A stretch of DNA of 64,000 nucleotides from assembly GCF_020906275.1 (NCBI RefSeq), contig NZ_CP086727.1, positions 2,356,001 to 2,420,000 on the forward strand. Direction: 5' to 3'. Positions within the stretch are counted from its first letter, which is position 1. Each line of letters begins with the position of its first letter. The DNA is from Parasphingorhabdus litoris DSM 22379. GTDB lineage: Bacteria; Pseudomonadota; Alphaproteobacteria; Sphingomonadales; Sphingomonadaceae. Made by a program: the position numbers and the translations under genes. The notes beneath the pieces are model-generated. The model was not told the origin of the DNA. It was given only the letters and a program-made list of their open reading frames with translations, and searched no databases. Shown piece by piece: positions 36,582-47,245 of this stretch.

Positions 36582-37549
36582 CAGGCAAGCTCCCGATGCA
36601 TTTTGAACAGCAAAGCCATGAAAAAGGGTGCACCCAATAAGGCCATGGCAATACCCAATCGCAATTCGCTAACGCTGGGCAATATCCGCACAATGCTGTC
36701 AGCGACCACCATCAGCAGCGCGCCTGCCAATGCAGATGGCAGCATGACGGCCGATGGCTGATGATCGGCAAATGGACGAACCAGATGCGGAACGATCAAG
36801 CCAACAAATCCTATTATACCCGCCGCTGCAACGGATGCGCCAACGGTTAGTCCAACCCCAATCACGGCAAGCCATTGCAGCCGCAACACATTGACCCCCA
36901 TGGATCGAGCAGCATCCTCGCCCAACGTCAGCGCATCCAACGACCTGCCAGTAGCCATCAGAAATAGCATTCCCAGCGCAATGAGCGGCACGGCCAATTT
37001 CACATCATCCCAACTGCGATCGGTTAAGGCGCCCATCAGCCAGGTTACAATTTCCGTTGTCGCAAAGGGTGTCGGTGCCAAGCTGATCATCAGGGATGTC
37101 AGCGACCCGGCAAGGCTTGCGATAATTACACCTGCTAGAGTGAAGAGGATCAAGCTACCCGAGCGTCCAGCCAATAATGCAAGCAACCCCATGCCAACTC
37201 CAGCGCCGATCAGGGCAAAAGCCGGCAAGAGCCAGGCGGTCATCGCATAGCCGAAATAGAGGGACGTAACGGCTCCCAATGCCGCACTGCTCGACACGCC
37301 AAAAACACCAGGATCAGCAAGCGGATTGCGCAAATATCCCTGCATGGCGGCGCCAGCCATTCCAAGCCCCGCCCCGATAGCAGCCCCCAAAATAGTTCGC
37401 GGAATCCGCAGTTCCATGATGATGAGTCCGCTGAGATCATCACTCCACCATGTCGACGGCGCGACCCATATTTTGCCAGCGGCCAGCGAGACCAGCATCG
37501 CAGCCACCAATGCTATCAACAGCAAAATGTTCAAACGGGCCGCCTTCAT
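36581..37549 (-). CDS. btuC: FecCD/BtuC-type ABC transporter permease
   Basis: A 322-residue permease with about nine or ten membrane helices. Typical stretches: ELRIPRTILGAAIGAGLGMA, then QGYLRNPLADPGVFGVSSSA and IGFVGLIVPHLVR. The ATG at 37549 overlaps the btuF stop (ATGA); a longer frame to 37621 is not used. It forms the channel of the B12 importer with BtuD and BtuF. Confidence 0.93.
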   Translation of the reverse strand: MKAARLNILLLIALVAAMLVSLAAGKIWVAPSTWWSDDLSGLIIMELRIPRTILGAAIGAGLGMAGAAMQGYLRNPLADPGVFGVSSSAALGAVTSLYFGYAMTAWLLPAFALIGAGVGMGLLALLAGRSGSLILFTLAGVIIASLAGSLTSLMISLAPTPFATTEIVTWLMGALTDRSWDDVKLAVPLIALGMLFLMATGRSLDALTLGEDAARSMGVNVLRLQWLAVIGVGLTVGASVAAAGIIGFVGLIVPHLVRPFADHQPSAVMLPSALAGALLMVVADSIVRILPSVSELRLGIAMALLGAPFFMALLFKMHRELA

Positions 37550-38424
37550 TGCGCAGCCTTTAACTTGCGCCGCGCGCTCGACAGGGTTGCGACGGCCTCG
37601 ATAAGAGTTGGTCCGGCGCAATGCATGAGCCGCGCCGGATAATCGGCAATCATGATCCGGTGCGCCAGCTTTCTCATGACGGGGTGCGACAACATTCTAT
37701 CGCGCCGGTCTGTCTTTGCTTCAGTAGCATTTGAAAAAAGCAATTGTGGTGGCCGCGCAACCAAATGTTCGAGCGGCAAAATATCCCACTGGCTCAAGCC
37801 ATAGGTACTGCTGACATTTTCAAAGCCAGTGCGGCGCAACAACTCATCCGGCAATGTGCCATCACCAGGCACCAGTCCGCCACTGCGCCAAATCAATGCA
37901 GGTATTTTCGCATCATCGGTCGGCTTGGCTCTGGTGAAAGCATCGGAAATACGCCGATTAACCGCAATGCCTCGCTGTTTAGCGCCCACTATCTCAGCCA
38001 GCTGGCTGATCTGTTGCTGGCTTTCGGCAACAGTTTGCGGAATGGATAGCTGAACCAACGGAATACCAAGACGCTTCAGGGCACTGGCAGTTGGCTGCGG
38101 CACGATGGAACCAGCCACAACCAGATCAGGACGCATGGCCAAAATCTCCTCTGCTGTTCCTGAAGTTGCCGGGAACTTTAGGGCTTGCGCCAGAGGAATA
38201 GAGGTCGCGCGTTTGTCGTGAGAATAGTGGCTGACCGAAGCGATTTGGCGCGCGTCAGCCAGTTGCATAAGCAAGGCATCGGCGCAGGGGTTAATTGATA
38301 CAATTCGCTTCGGATAAGCCGGTATCTTAGTTCCTACACTGCTTTTGACAACCTCGGCATCGACAACCATGGTCGGCCAAAAAAGCAAAGCCGCTGCGGC
38401 AAGAAAGGCACCGATGCGTTTCAA
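37546..38424 (-). CDS. btuF: Cobalamin-binding periplasmic protein BtuF
   Basis: A 292-residue solute-binding protein with a signal peptide (MKRIGAFLAAAALLFWPTMVVDA). The two-lobed BtuF/FhuD-type layout is shown by PKRIVSINPCADALLMQLAD, then AEEILAMRPDLVVAGS and the long inter-lobe helix. It delivers the corrinoid from BtuB to BtuCD. The start overlaps the cobO stop by four bases and the stop overlaps the btuC start. Confidence 0.9.
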   Translation of the reverse strand: MKRIGAFLAAAALLFWPTMVVDAEVVKSSVGTKIPAYPKRIVSINPCADALLMQLADARQIASVSHYSHDKRATSIPLAQALKFPATSGTAEEILAMRPDLVVAGSIVPQPTASALKRLGIPLVQLSIPQTVAESQQQISQLAEIVGAKQRGIAVNRRISDAFTRAKPTDDAKIPALIWRSGGLVPGDGTLPDELLRRTGFENVSSTYGLSQWDILPLEHLVARPPQLLFSNATEAKTDRRDRMLSHPVMRKLAHRIMIADYPARLMHCAGPTLIEAVATLSSARRKLKAAQ

Positions 38425-39035
38425 TATTCGACGCCCTTTTGTGCATTGAATCCGGCTTTGAACGGGTGCTTTACCTCTTCAAATTCTGTCACGAGATCGG
38501 CCATTTCGATCAGTTCGGGCTTGGCATTCCGACCAGTGATACAAATATGCTTTTCGAGCGGACGCTGTTTTAGAAACTCAGCCACCTTCGCAATGTCTAG
38601 TGTGTCATCCCGCAGAACAATGTTGAGTTCGTCCAGAATGACAAAATCATATTCAGGATCCATAATCAGTTCTTTGGAGCGTTCCCACGCAGCCTCTGCC
38701 GCCGCGATATCTTGCGCGCGGTCTTGCGTGTCCCACGTAAAACCCTCTCCCATGACTTCGAAAGTCAACAAATCGGGATTGGCCTGAAAGAAATTTTTCT
38801 CACCGGTTTCCCAGCTGCCTTTGACATATTGAACGATCGCGACTTTCATACCCCAGCCAAGGGAGCGAAGGGCCATCCCGAAAGCGGACGAGGACTTGCC
38901 TTTGCCATTTCCGGTATGAACAATCAAAAGACCACGTTCGATGGTTCTGCGCGCCTGCATTTTTGCTCGGGCAGCCTGCACACGCTTCATTCGGGCATTA
39001 TGCTTTGCATGCTTGTTATCATTGGATTCGGTCAT
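38421..39035 (-). CDS. cobO: Corrinoid adenosyltransferase CobO (BtuR type)
   Basis: A 204-residue ATP:cob(I)alamin/cob(I)yrinic acid a,c-diamide adenosyltransferase. The P-loop is LLIVHTGNGKGKSSSAFG (residues about 36-53), then VQYVKGSWETGE, FVILDELNIVL and a C-terminal EEVKHPFKAGFNAQKGVEY, all typical. It adenosylates imported or newly made corrinoids. Both ends overlap neighbours by four bases. Confidence 0.96.
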   Translation of the reverse strand: MTESNDNKHAKHNARMKRVQAARAKMQARRTIERGLLIVHTGNGKGKSSSAFGMALRSLGWGMKVAIVQYVKGSWETGEKNFFQANPDLLTFEVMGEGFTWDTQDRAQDIAAAEAAWERSKELIMDPEYDFVILDELNIVLRDDTLDIAKVAEFLKQRPLEKHICITGRNAKPELIEMADLVTEFEEVKHPFKAGFNAQKGVEY

Positions 39036-40012
39036 TGCTTATCGCTCCATAGATTGAGGGCATTTTCCAGGCGCTGCCATTCCTCTTCACTAGCTGGCAG
39101 ACCAAAACGTAATTGTTTTTCGTCCCGTGAGAACGGCCGCACCAATATGCCCGATTGCCCCAAAATTACAAATAATTCCCGTGCGTTATCGTGAGAAGCT
39201 AAGCGGAACAGCGATGTTCCTCCGAGAATATTCAGGTCTGAATTTCCCAGCATATCATCGAGACGAGCAGCCGCTTCTTTTAGTCGTTGTCGCTGACGGT
39301 CTTGCCACTCTCCATCCCGATAGGCTGCCAATCCGATCGTTGCCGCGATGCCTGATATCGGCCAATCGCCAAGCATCGTGCGCAATCTCTCGACAATCGC
39401 AGCATCAGCGATCACAAAGCCAAGTCTTATTCCGGCCAGCCCAAAAAATTTGCCGAAGGACCTGAGAACAATCGCACCATCTCGTTCAGGCAACATGCTG
39501 ACAGAGGGCGCGGTTTCGGCAAAGGCTTCATCAACGATCACTTGTCCCGGCAACGCGCGCAACTGGTCAGGAGAGACAACACGGCCATCCGGATTGTTCG
39601 GATTAGCGAGTATCACCAATTCTTGATCGGTTACCTCGTCTATAGAAATTTCTTCTGCTTCCGGCCAAGCGGTCCGGTGGCCAGAATAGATTGGCGTCAG
39701 CATCGCGGCGCGCTTTTTCGTGAATAATGTACCGAGAATCCGGATGGCCATATCGCTGCCTGGCACGGCCAGTATTTCGGAAAGATTATCCAGCTTAAAC
39801 ACCTTGGCTGCCGCTTGCTCCAAATGGGCGACATACTCGGGCTCGGGAAGCCGACTAAAAACGTCCGGTGCCATCTCAGGGACAGGGTAGGCCCAAGGGC
39901 TAATCCCGGTAGAAAGGTCAATCCAAGGTGCAGACGCGCTGGGAAATTGCGCAGCCGCAGCCGCCAATCGGCCGCCATGAAAACGGAAAGGATCGGTGGC
40001 TGCGGATGTCAT
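39032..40012 (-). CDS. cobC: Threonine-phosphate decarboxylase-like aminotransferase CobC
   Basis: A 326-residue fold-type I PLP enzyme. It makes the aminopropanol (phosphate) arm for cobalamin (CobD in Salmonella naming). Visible are FRFHGGRLAAAAAQFP, DLSTGISPWAYP, LANPNNPDGRVV, VDEAFAE and the PLP-Lys in VLRSFGKFFGLAGIRLGF. The ATG at 40012 follows the btuB stop after one base; the longer frame to 40114 lies inside btuB. Specificity is inferred from the operon and family. Confidence 0.92.
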   Translation of the reverse strand: MTSAATDPFRFHGGRLAAAAAQFPSASAPWIDLSTGISPWAYPVPEMAPDVFSRLPEPEYVAHLEQAAAKVFKLDNLSEILAVPGSDMAIRILGTLFTKKRAAMLTPIYSGHRTAWPEAEEISIDEVTDQELVILANPNNPDGRVVSPDQLRALPGQVIVDEAFAETAPSVSMLPERDGAIVLRSFGKFFGLAGIRLGFVIADAAIVERLRTMLGDWPISGIAATIGLAAYRDGEWQDRQRQRLKEAAARLDDMLGNSDLNILGGTSLFRLASHDNARELFVILGQSGILVRPFSRDEKQLRFGLPASEEEWQRLENALNLWSDKQ

Positions 40013-40013
40013 C

Positions 40014-41915
40014 CTAGTAACGCAACCGGACACCGGCAAATGCGGATCGGCCTGGTGTGCCATAGCGGAAGATAGTTTCATATTCCTCGTCAAACAGATT
40101 GTCGACGCGGCCATAGACTTCGATATTGTCAGTTATGGGCATGGCAGCGCGCAGATCGACAGTGACATAACCCGCCACTTCGCGCGTGTTCGATCCATTG
40201 TCGAATTGTGATCCGACATGTGTGATCGTCGCCCCTGTTTTCAATCCGAATGACCAGTCGTAATCAAGCGAGGCGTTCACACTATGCTTTGGCCGCCGCG
40301 GAAGCGTCAATCCGGTCTCACGGTCTTCGGTGTCGACAAGTCCATAATTCAACGACCAGGTTAATGCCTCAACTGGGCGAACCGTCATACCGAGTTCGAC
40401 GCCTTGCGCCCGCGCGCGATCGACATTGTCATAAGTTCCAGACGGCCGATTTTCACAAATCCCTGTTTGAACCGGACAACCGATGAAATCGATCAGGTTA
40501 CGGCTGTTGCGGCGGAACAACGTCGCACTGACTTCGACTTTTCCATCGATCAGTTTTTGCGTGATGCCCGCGTCCCAGCTTTTTGATGTTTCCGGGTCAA
40601 GAGTGTTGTTGCCAAAACTGCTGAACAGCTGGAACAATGACGGGACTCTGAAGCCTTCACCATAGCTAGCGCGGAAGGTCGTGTTGCCCTGATTGGGGCT
40701 GTAAACGATATCACCTGCAAAAGTGGTTTCACCGCCAAAACTGCTATGATCGTCATAGCGAATACCCGCATTGGCAGTTAAACCCTCAACCGGCGTGATG
40801 CTAAGCTGCCCATAAATGCTATCAATTTCAGCCGTAAAGTTGCTCGCACTGTCTCCTGATCCGCTGCGATATTTTGACTTCTCTGTTTCAGCGCCGATGG
40901 TGGCGGAAAACATGTCGGAAATATCAAATATGCCCTGATATTCGAACCGCTCGTTGCGCCCTAACGCATCAAAGGTCTGAACATCCAGATTGAAATTATC
41001 CCGCTTGATGCTGGTATAGGCGAAGGCGAAGCGATTACGGAACCGACCGTCAAGAAGGCTAATATTCAGTCCCGAATAACCAACAAATTCCTCAACATTC
41101 GAAACTTCCGGTGTGTCAGCTAATCCAAAGACTCCATTGGCGAAGACAAAACCATCAATGTCGGTTCGACCATCTGAATAATAGCCTCGCAGATCAAGGG
41201 AAACCGCCTCGTTCAAGCTAATCTCAAGCTTGCCGTTCGCTCCGAAATTCCTGTATCCATCGCTCTCGGTTGCACCGCGCTCTTCATTGAAAGCCGAGAA
41301 ACCGTCACTGCGATAATAGCCGGCGCCAATGCTCGCCGCGACAGGGCCAAAACGTCCCGAGACATTGCCCACCACTTGACCGGTATCACGATAGCCATAT
41401 TCAGCGCGGGCATTGATGCTGAGATCTTCTGTCGGCTCCCGCGTAATGGTGTTGATCACCCCGCCTATCGCTTGACTGCCCCAGATGACCGATTGCGATC
41501 CGCGCAGCACTTCAATCCGCGATATATTGCCGGTGAGCAGGTTGCCGAAATTGAACCCCCCACCGGGAGAAGATGGGTCATTGAGTTTGACCCCATCGAT
41601 CAGCGCTACCGTCTGATTGGAATCAGCGCCCCTGATGAAAACCGAAGTCGATGTTCCGATACCGCCATTGCGGGCAAAGGTAACCCCCGGCACATTGCGC
41701 AGCAAATCGACAACCGCAACGCTTTGCGTCCGCTCGATACGCTCTTGGTTGATGACGGTGATAGACCGCCCGGTTTCCGACAAAGGTTGCTCGGACCGGG
41801 ATGCGGTCACGATGATGACTTCATCGCCATCTTCAGTGACCACTGCTGTTTCAGCCCAAGCCGGCTGCGCCACAACTATCGCCGTGGTGGATAATATAAA
41901 CTTATGAAAACGCAT
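40014..41915 (-). CDS. btuB: TonB-dependent vitamin B12 receptor BtuB
   Basis: A 633-residue outer-membrane receptor. The ATG at 41915 has AAAGGA seven bases upstream and begins a signal peptide ending at AQPAWA. A TonB box (DEVIIVTASRSEQPLSETGR) precedes the plug (NVPGVTFARNGGIGTSTSVF, then RIEVLRGSQSVIWGSQAIGG) and a barrel ending ARVRLRY-like (GVRLRY). Length and plug fit BtuB. It is first in the operon behind the cobalamin riboswitch, which supports corrinoid uptake. A frame extending to 42158 is riboswitch leader, not protein. Confidence 0.94.
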   Translation of the reverse strand: MRFHKFILSTTAIVVAQPAWAETAVVTEDGDEVIIVTASRSEQPLSETGRSITVINQERIERTQSVAVVDLLRNVPGVTFARNGGIGTSTSVFIRGADSNQTVALIDGVKLNDPSSPGGGFNFGNLLTGNISRIEVLRGSQSVIWGSQAIGGVINTITREPTEDLSINARAEYGYRDTGQVVGNVSGRFGPVAASIGAGYYRSDGFSAFNEERGATESDGYRNFGANGKLEISLNEAVSLDLRGYYSDGRTDIDGFVFANGVFGLADTPEVSNVEEFVGYSGLNISLLDGRFRNRFAFAYTSIKRDNFNLDVQTFDALGRNERFEYQGIFDISDMFSATIGAETEKSKYRSGSGDSASNFTAEIDSIYGQLSITPVEGLTANAGIRYDDHSSFGGETTFAGDIVYSPNQGNTTFRASYGEGFRVPSLFQLFSSFGNNTLDPETSKSWDAGITQKLIDGKVEVSATLFRRNSRNLIDFIGCPVQTGICENRPSGTYDNVDRARAQGVELGMTVRPVEALTWSLNYGLVDTEDRETGLTLPRRPKHSVNASLDYDWSFGLKTGATITHVGSQFDNGSNTREVAGYVTVDLRAAMPITDNIEVYGRVDNLFDEEYETIFRYGTPGRSAFAGVRLRY

Positions 41916-41940
41916 GAATATTCCTTTTTGACAATCATTC

Positions 41941-41971
41941 AAAAAGGCCACGCATATTTGATGCCCATGGG
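41941..41971 (-). terminator. Candidate intrinsic terminator between cobalamin aptamer and btuB
   Basis: On the minus strand CCATG pairs with CGTGG, with a further GCAT/ATGC-type inner pairing around CAAAT, followed by CCTTTTTG. It lies 26 bases before the btuB ATG. It could be the expression platform through which the riboswitch stops transcription; the stem has a bulge, so this is tentative. Confidence 0.4.
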
Positions 41972-42055
41972 ATTCCCACATGCGCAGCCCGATAGTAATC
42001 GTCGCTACGCGAGGAACTCCTCGATCATATGGCACACCCCGTCCGCATGATAGAA

Positions 42056-42245
42056 CGACAGCTACGGGCAGGTCTCCTGGCTCTCGGGTCATCGCTGGGT
42101 CCGTCCCCTTCCCAGACATAAAGTCCAGTGGGATTTGACGAGCCCGCTCACCAATCACAGTTGCGGGGGCAGCTTCGGATCAAGAAATCGCTTTCTCTTC
42201 CGAATTCCCTTTTGATCCCGTCTCCGGGAACCTGTAGCAGAGGAC
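42056..42245 (-). ncRNA. Cobalamin riboswitch upstream of btuB
   Basis: On the minus strand the order of conserved blocks is complete: ACAGGTTCCCGGAGACGGGA, AAAAGGGAA, the B12 box-like GCTGCCCCCGCAACTGTGA, CCACTG, GGGAAGGGG, and AGCCAGGAGACCTGCCCGT. This is the usual bacterial cobalamin aptamer. It controls the minus-strand operon from btuB onward. The divergent cobU starts 37 bases from its outer end, so that promoter must overlap or be very short. Confidence 0.95.
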
Positions 42246-42281
42246 GCTCTACTCATCCCAATTCTGCGGAGCAAGACAATT

Positions 42282-42824
42282 ATGCCTACCAAATCCGACA
42301 GAAGCGGCCATGTTACGCTTGTTTTGGGTGGGACACGTTCCGGCAAAAGTAGCTTTGCACAGCGCCTCGCCGAAGAGAGCGAGGGTGATCTGGTCTATAT
42401 CGCCACGGCACAGGCTTTTGATGAGGAAATGAGCGATCGCATTGCGCGTCATAAGCAGGATCGTGGAAAAAAGTGGCAGACGATTGAGGAGCCGTTCGAT
42501 CTTGCCGAAATTGTCTCCAGCCAAAGTAGCCGGAAAACTACATTGCTGATTGATTGCCTGACCATATGGCTCAGTAACTTAATGCTAGCCAACCATGATA
42601 CCGATGCGGCTCTAGAAAATTTTGTTTCAGCCATATCCAGCGCAAAGGGGCAGATAATTCTCGTGTCCAATGAAGTCGGCTCCGGCATTGTCCCGGAAAC
42701 CGCCTTGGGTCGCCGGTTTCGTGATGAAGCGGGTTGGATGAATCAGCGCATCGCCGCCGCTACCGATGAGGTAGCGCTTGTCACCGCTGGCCTGCCACTC
42801 TGGCTTAAGCAGGATAGCGCTTAG
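42282..42824 (+). CDS. cobU: Adenosylcobinamide kinase/guanylyltransferase CobU (CobP)
   Basis: A 180-residue bifunctional enzyme that phosphorylates adenosylcobinamide and adds GMP. The P-loop is LVLGGTRSGKSSFAQRLA (residues about 13-30), then YIATAQAFDEEMSDRIARH (with the guanylylated His region), LLIDCLTIWLSNL and NEVGSGIVPETALGRRFRDE. It is divergent from the cob operon and is the only cob gene on the plus strand. It supplies the GDP-activated substrate for CobS. Confidence 0.95.
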   Translation: MPTKSDRSGHVTLVLGGTRSGKSSFAQRLAEESEGDLVYIATAQAFDEEMSDRIARHKQDRGKKWQTIEEPFDLAEIVSSQSSRKTTLLIDCLTIWLSNLMLANHDTDAALENFVSAISSAKGQIILVSNEVGSGIVPETALGRRFRDEAGWMNQRIAAATDEVALVTAGLPLWLKQDSA

Positions 42825-42891
42825 ACTTGCGCGATTAGACACCAGACAACCAAGCCTGCTCCATCAAAAGGCCGCGATTTGGAAACTGAAG

Positions 42892-43290
42892 CTATGGAGC
42901 CAAGGCCAAGCAGTTATCAAGCCAAGCCGCGATTTGCTGTTTTGTTTCGTCGCTGGCGAGATATTGGAATTCTGTTGCTGTATAGCGATTGCGATTTTCA
43001 TAGATTGCATTGTTATCCAGCAAATAGTTTATGCATCTCTGACACAAAGAATTCGGTTTTTTCTGACGGCTGGAAATGGCTTCTGTCGTTGTTGGCTGAT
43101 TGGTTTTTTCGGAAACGTAGATATCCAACAAAATATCCCAAACCGGGTCACCGAATGTCAAACCTTTGAAATAGTCTGATCGTTTATTGTTTTGTTGGAC
43201 AACATGCGCTGCGAACTTGAGGTGGGTGAGATCGGAATGTTTGTTATTATCCCTGTTGGCGAAGTCATCGATTTGCGGTTTTTCTTTCAA
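42892..43290 (-). CDS. Winged-helix (MarR-like) transcription regulator
   Basis: A 132-residue protein. The start is TTG at 43290, supported by a perfect AGGAGG five to six bases upstream. The C-terminal two thirds (GDPVWDILLDIYVSEKTN, then SLCQRCINYLLDNNAIYE and NRYTATEFQYLASDE) look like a divergent winged helix of a type common in sphingomonads, where an aromatic-Asp-Ile/Met-Leu-Leu-Asp-Leu start precedes the recognition helix. It is divergent from the Rieske oxygenase gene, a common regulator-target layout. The match is weak. Confidence 0.55.
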   Translation of the reverse strand: MKEKPQIDDFANRDNNKHSDLTHLKFAAHVVQQNNKRSDYFKGLTFGDPVWDILLDIYVSEKTNQPTTTEAISSRQKKPNSLCQRCINYLLDNNAIYENRNRYTATEFQYLASDETKQQIAAWLDNCLALAP

Positions 43291-43664
43291 AATGCCCTCC
43301 TGAAAAAACCAGAATTTACATGCTTACACATTTCTTTTACAAAACGAAGTCTATTCGCCACGTCACAGGACCAGGCAGCAAAATAGTGACATGCGGCAAC
43401 AATAATACGCCCTTTCCTACACAGTTTCGGGGCGATATATTATGTCACCATGATCGTCGGTACTGTTCGAAAAACTGTTCAACTCGTCGCTCATGCCCGT
43501 CGATTCAACGGAATTTGACTGCTGTTTTGCGTATAATTTGTCGAATTACCGAAATTCACCCTATCCTTCATCATTGGCCATTTTTCTGCATTTATCACTA
43601 TTGCCAATCGACGGAGCCATAAGGGCCATGTCATGCAACGCTGTGAGGAGAGGCAGGTAGAGCA
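43291..43664. promoter_or_regulatory. 374-base divergent intergenic region before the Rieske oxygenase gene
   Basis: No gene was found. The region must hold the promoters of both flanking genes. Visible are ATTGGC (about 43575) facing GCCAAT (about 43604), a GAGGAGAGG about 15 bases before the oxygenase ATG, and the AGGAGG of the winged-helix gene. No strong -35/-10 pair could be chosen. Confidence 0.4.
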
Positions 43665-44963
43665 ATGGCAATGGACCCCGCTTATATAGAGCAGATAAAG
43701 CGCTTGATGGAGTGGGAAGCCGCGCGCTCTGCACCCCCGGAAGAATTTCCGCATCTGCCCGATCTTCCTGCCGGTCGTTATACGTCGCAGGAATATTATG
43801 ATCTGGAACAACAGCATATCTGGAAGAAAAGCTGGCTGTTCGCGGCCCATATTGACGAAATCCCGGAACCGGGATGCTTTATGAAATGGGAAAATACCGG
43901 CACGCCAGTCATCATCGTTCACGGCATGGATGGCGAAGTGCGGGCATTCTACAACACCTGCCGTCATCGCGGCGCGCCGGTGGTGACCGAGGAAAAGGGC
44001 CGCGCACCGCGTCTGATGTGCGGCTATCATAACTGGACATACAAGACCGATGGCGAGCTGGTCGGGGTTCCCGAGAAGCAGGATTTCACCGGGCTTGATA
44101 TGTCCTGTCGCAGCTTGATCCCGGTCAAATGCGAGCGATTGGGCAATGTGATTTTTGTGAACTTTGACGATGACGCGATGCCGCTGAAGCAATGGCTAGG
44201 GCCGGTCTGGAATGACTGGGAAGAATTTCAGTTCGACAAGATTAAGCTCGCCGCGCGCCACAGCTTCGACCTCAACTGCAACTGGAAGGTGGCGATGGAG
44301 GCCAATATGGAGGTCTATCATGTGCCCTTTATCCATCCCGAAACCGTCGCACCGCTGGTCGACAGCAAGCGCAATGTGAACACGATGTTCCCCAATGGCC
44401 ATGCCCGGATGCTGGCCCCTGCCCCGCACGAAACGGACAGGGAGCATGTCCGCGCCGTCGATTCACCCCCGGATTGGCAAGAGATTGATACGGTTGGCGA
44501 ATTGGGGCGCACCTGCACGCAAAGCTACACTATGTTCCCCAACTGGGTGTCGCCGCTATCCAATTATTTTGTGCCGCCATTGGTTTTCTGGCCGACCGGG
44601 CTCAATACGACCCGGTTGGAGCTCGTCACGATGGCGCTGGACTGGGGGGACGGTCCAGCGCCAGACTTGTGGACGGTGCCAGACGACAGCAAACCCAATG
44701 GACGGGACATGAGCCCGATCATCCTGGAAGACACGCAGTTTGGCGAAATGATCCAGAAATCTATGGAAAGCGACGGGTTCAAGAGCGTCCCGCTCAGCTA
44801 TCAGGAAGCGCGCATCTACAGCTTTCATCAGAGTTGCGACAAGATGATCGGTCTCGACAATGTACCGGAACATCTCGCGGTGGAACAGGTTATTGGTGAG
44901 GAATGGATCTATCCCAATGATCCACGCGTTTCCCAAATGGAGCAATTGCAGGCGGCAGAGTGA
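43665..44963 (+). CDS. Rieske ring-hydroxylating oxygenase, alpha subunit type
   Basis: A 432-residue oxygenase. The Rieske 2Fe-2S motif is Cys99-x-His101 (NTCRHRGAPV) and Cys119-x2-His122 (CGYHNWTYKTDGEL). The catalytic domain has the mononuclear iron site in EANMEVYHVPFIHPE. Such proteins take electrons from a reductase and add or remove groups on aromatic, steroid or quaternary-amine substrates. No small subunit, ferredoxin or reductase gene is adjacent, so partners are elsewhere. It is close to obgE but probably not functionally linked. Confidence 0.93.
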   Translation: MAMDPAYIEQIKRLMEWEAARSAPPEEFPHLPDLPAGRYTSQEYYDLEQQHIWKKSWLFAAHIDEIPEPGCFMKWENTGTPVIIVHGMDGEVRAFYNTCRHRGAPVVTEEKGRAPRLMCGYHNWTYKTDGELVGVPEKQDFTGLDMSCRSLIPVKCERLGNVIFVNFDDDAMPLKQWLGPVWNDWEEFQFDKIKLAARHSFDLNCNWKVAMEANMEVYHVPFIHPETVAPLVDSKRNVNTMFPNGHARMLAPAPHETDREHVRAVDSPPDWQEIDTVGELGRTCTQSYTMFPNWVSPLSNYFVPPLVFWPTGLNTTRLELVTMALDWGDGPAPDLWTVPDDSKPNGRDMSPIILEDTQFGEMIQKSMESDGFKSVPLSYQEARIYSFHQSCDKMIGLDNVPEHLAVEQVIGEEWIYPNDPRVSQMEQLQAAE

Positions 44964-45014
44964 AAATCTGCGGATAAGAATGACGGCAATCGAACTGGGT
45001 AATCAAGCCTCTAG

Positions 45015-47221
<2,207 letters not shown>

Positions 47222-47245
47222 AGCGGAGCTTGGACAGGTAATCCC

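Noticed and set aside
41916..42158. N-terminal extension of BtuB to 42158
   Set aside because: This stretch is the cobalamin riboswitch leader; the signal peptide and ribosome site define the start at 41915.
43574..43611. ATTGGC and GCCAAT pair upstream of the Rieske gene, similar to the acp-spt palindrome
   Set aside because: Only six bases match and the spacing is about 25 bases, so it is not a convincing second copy.
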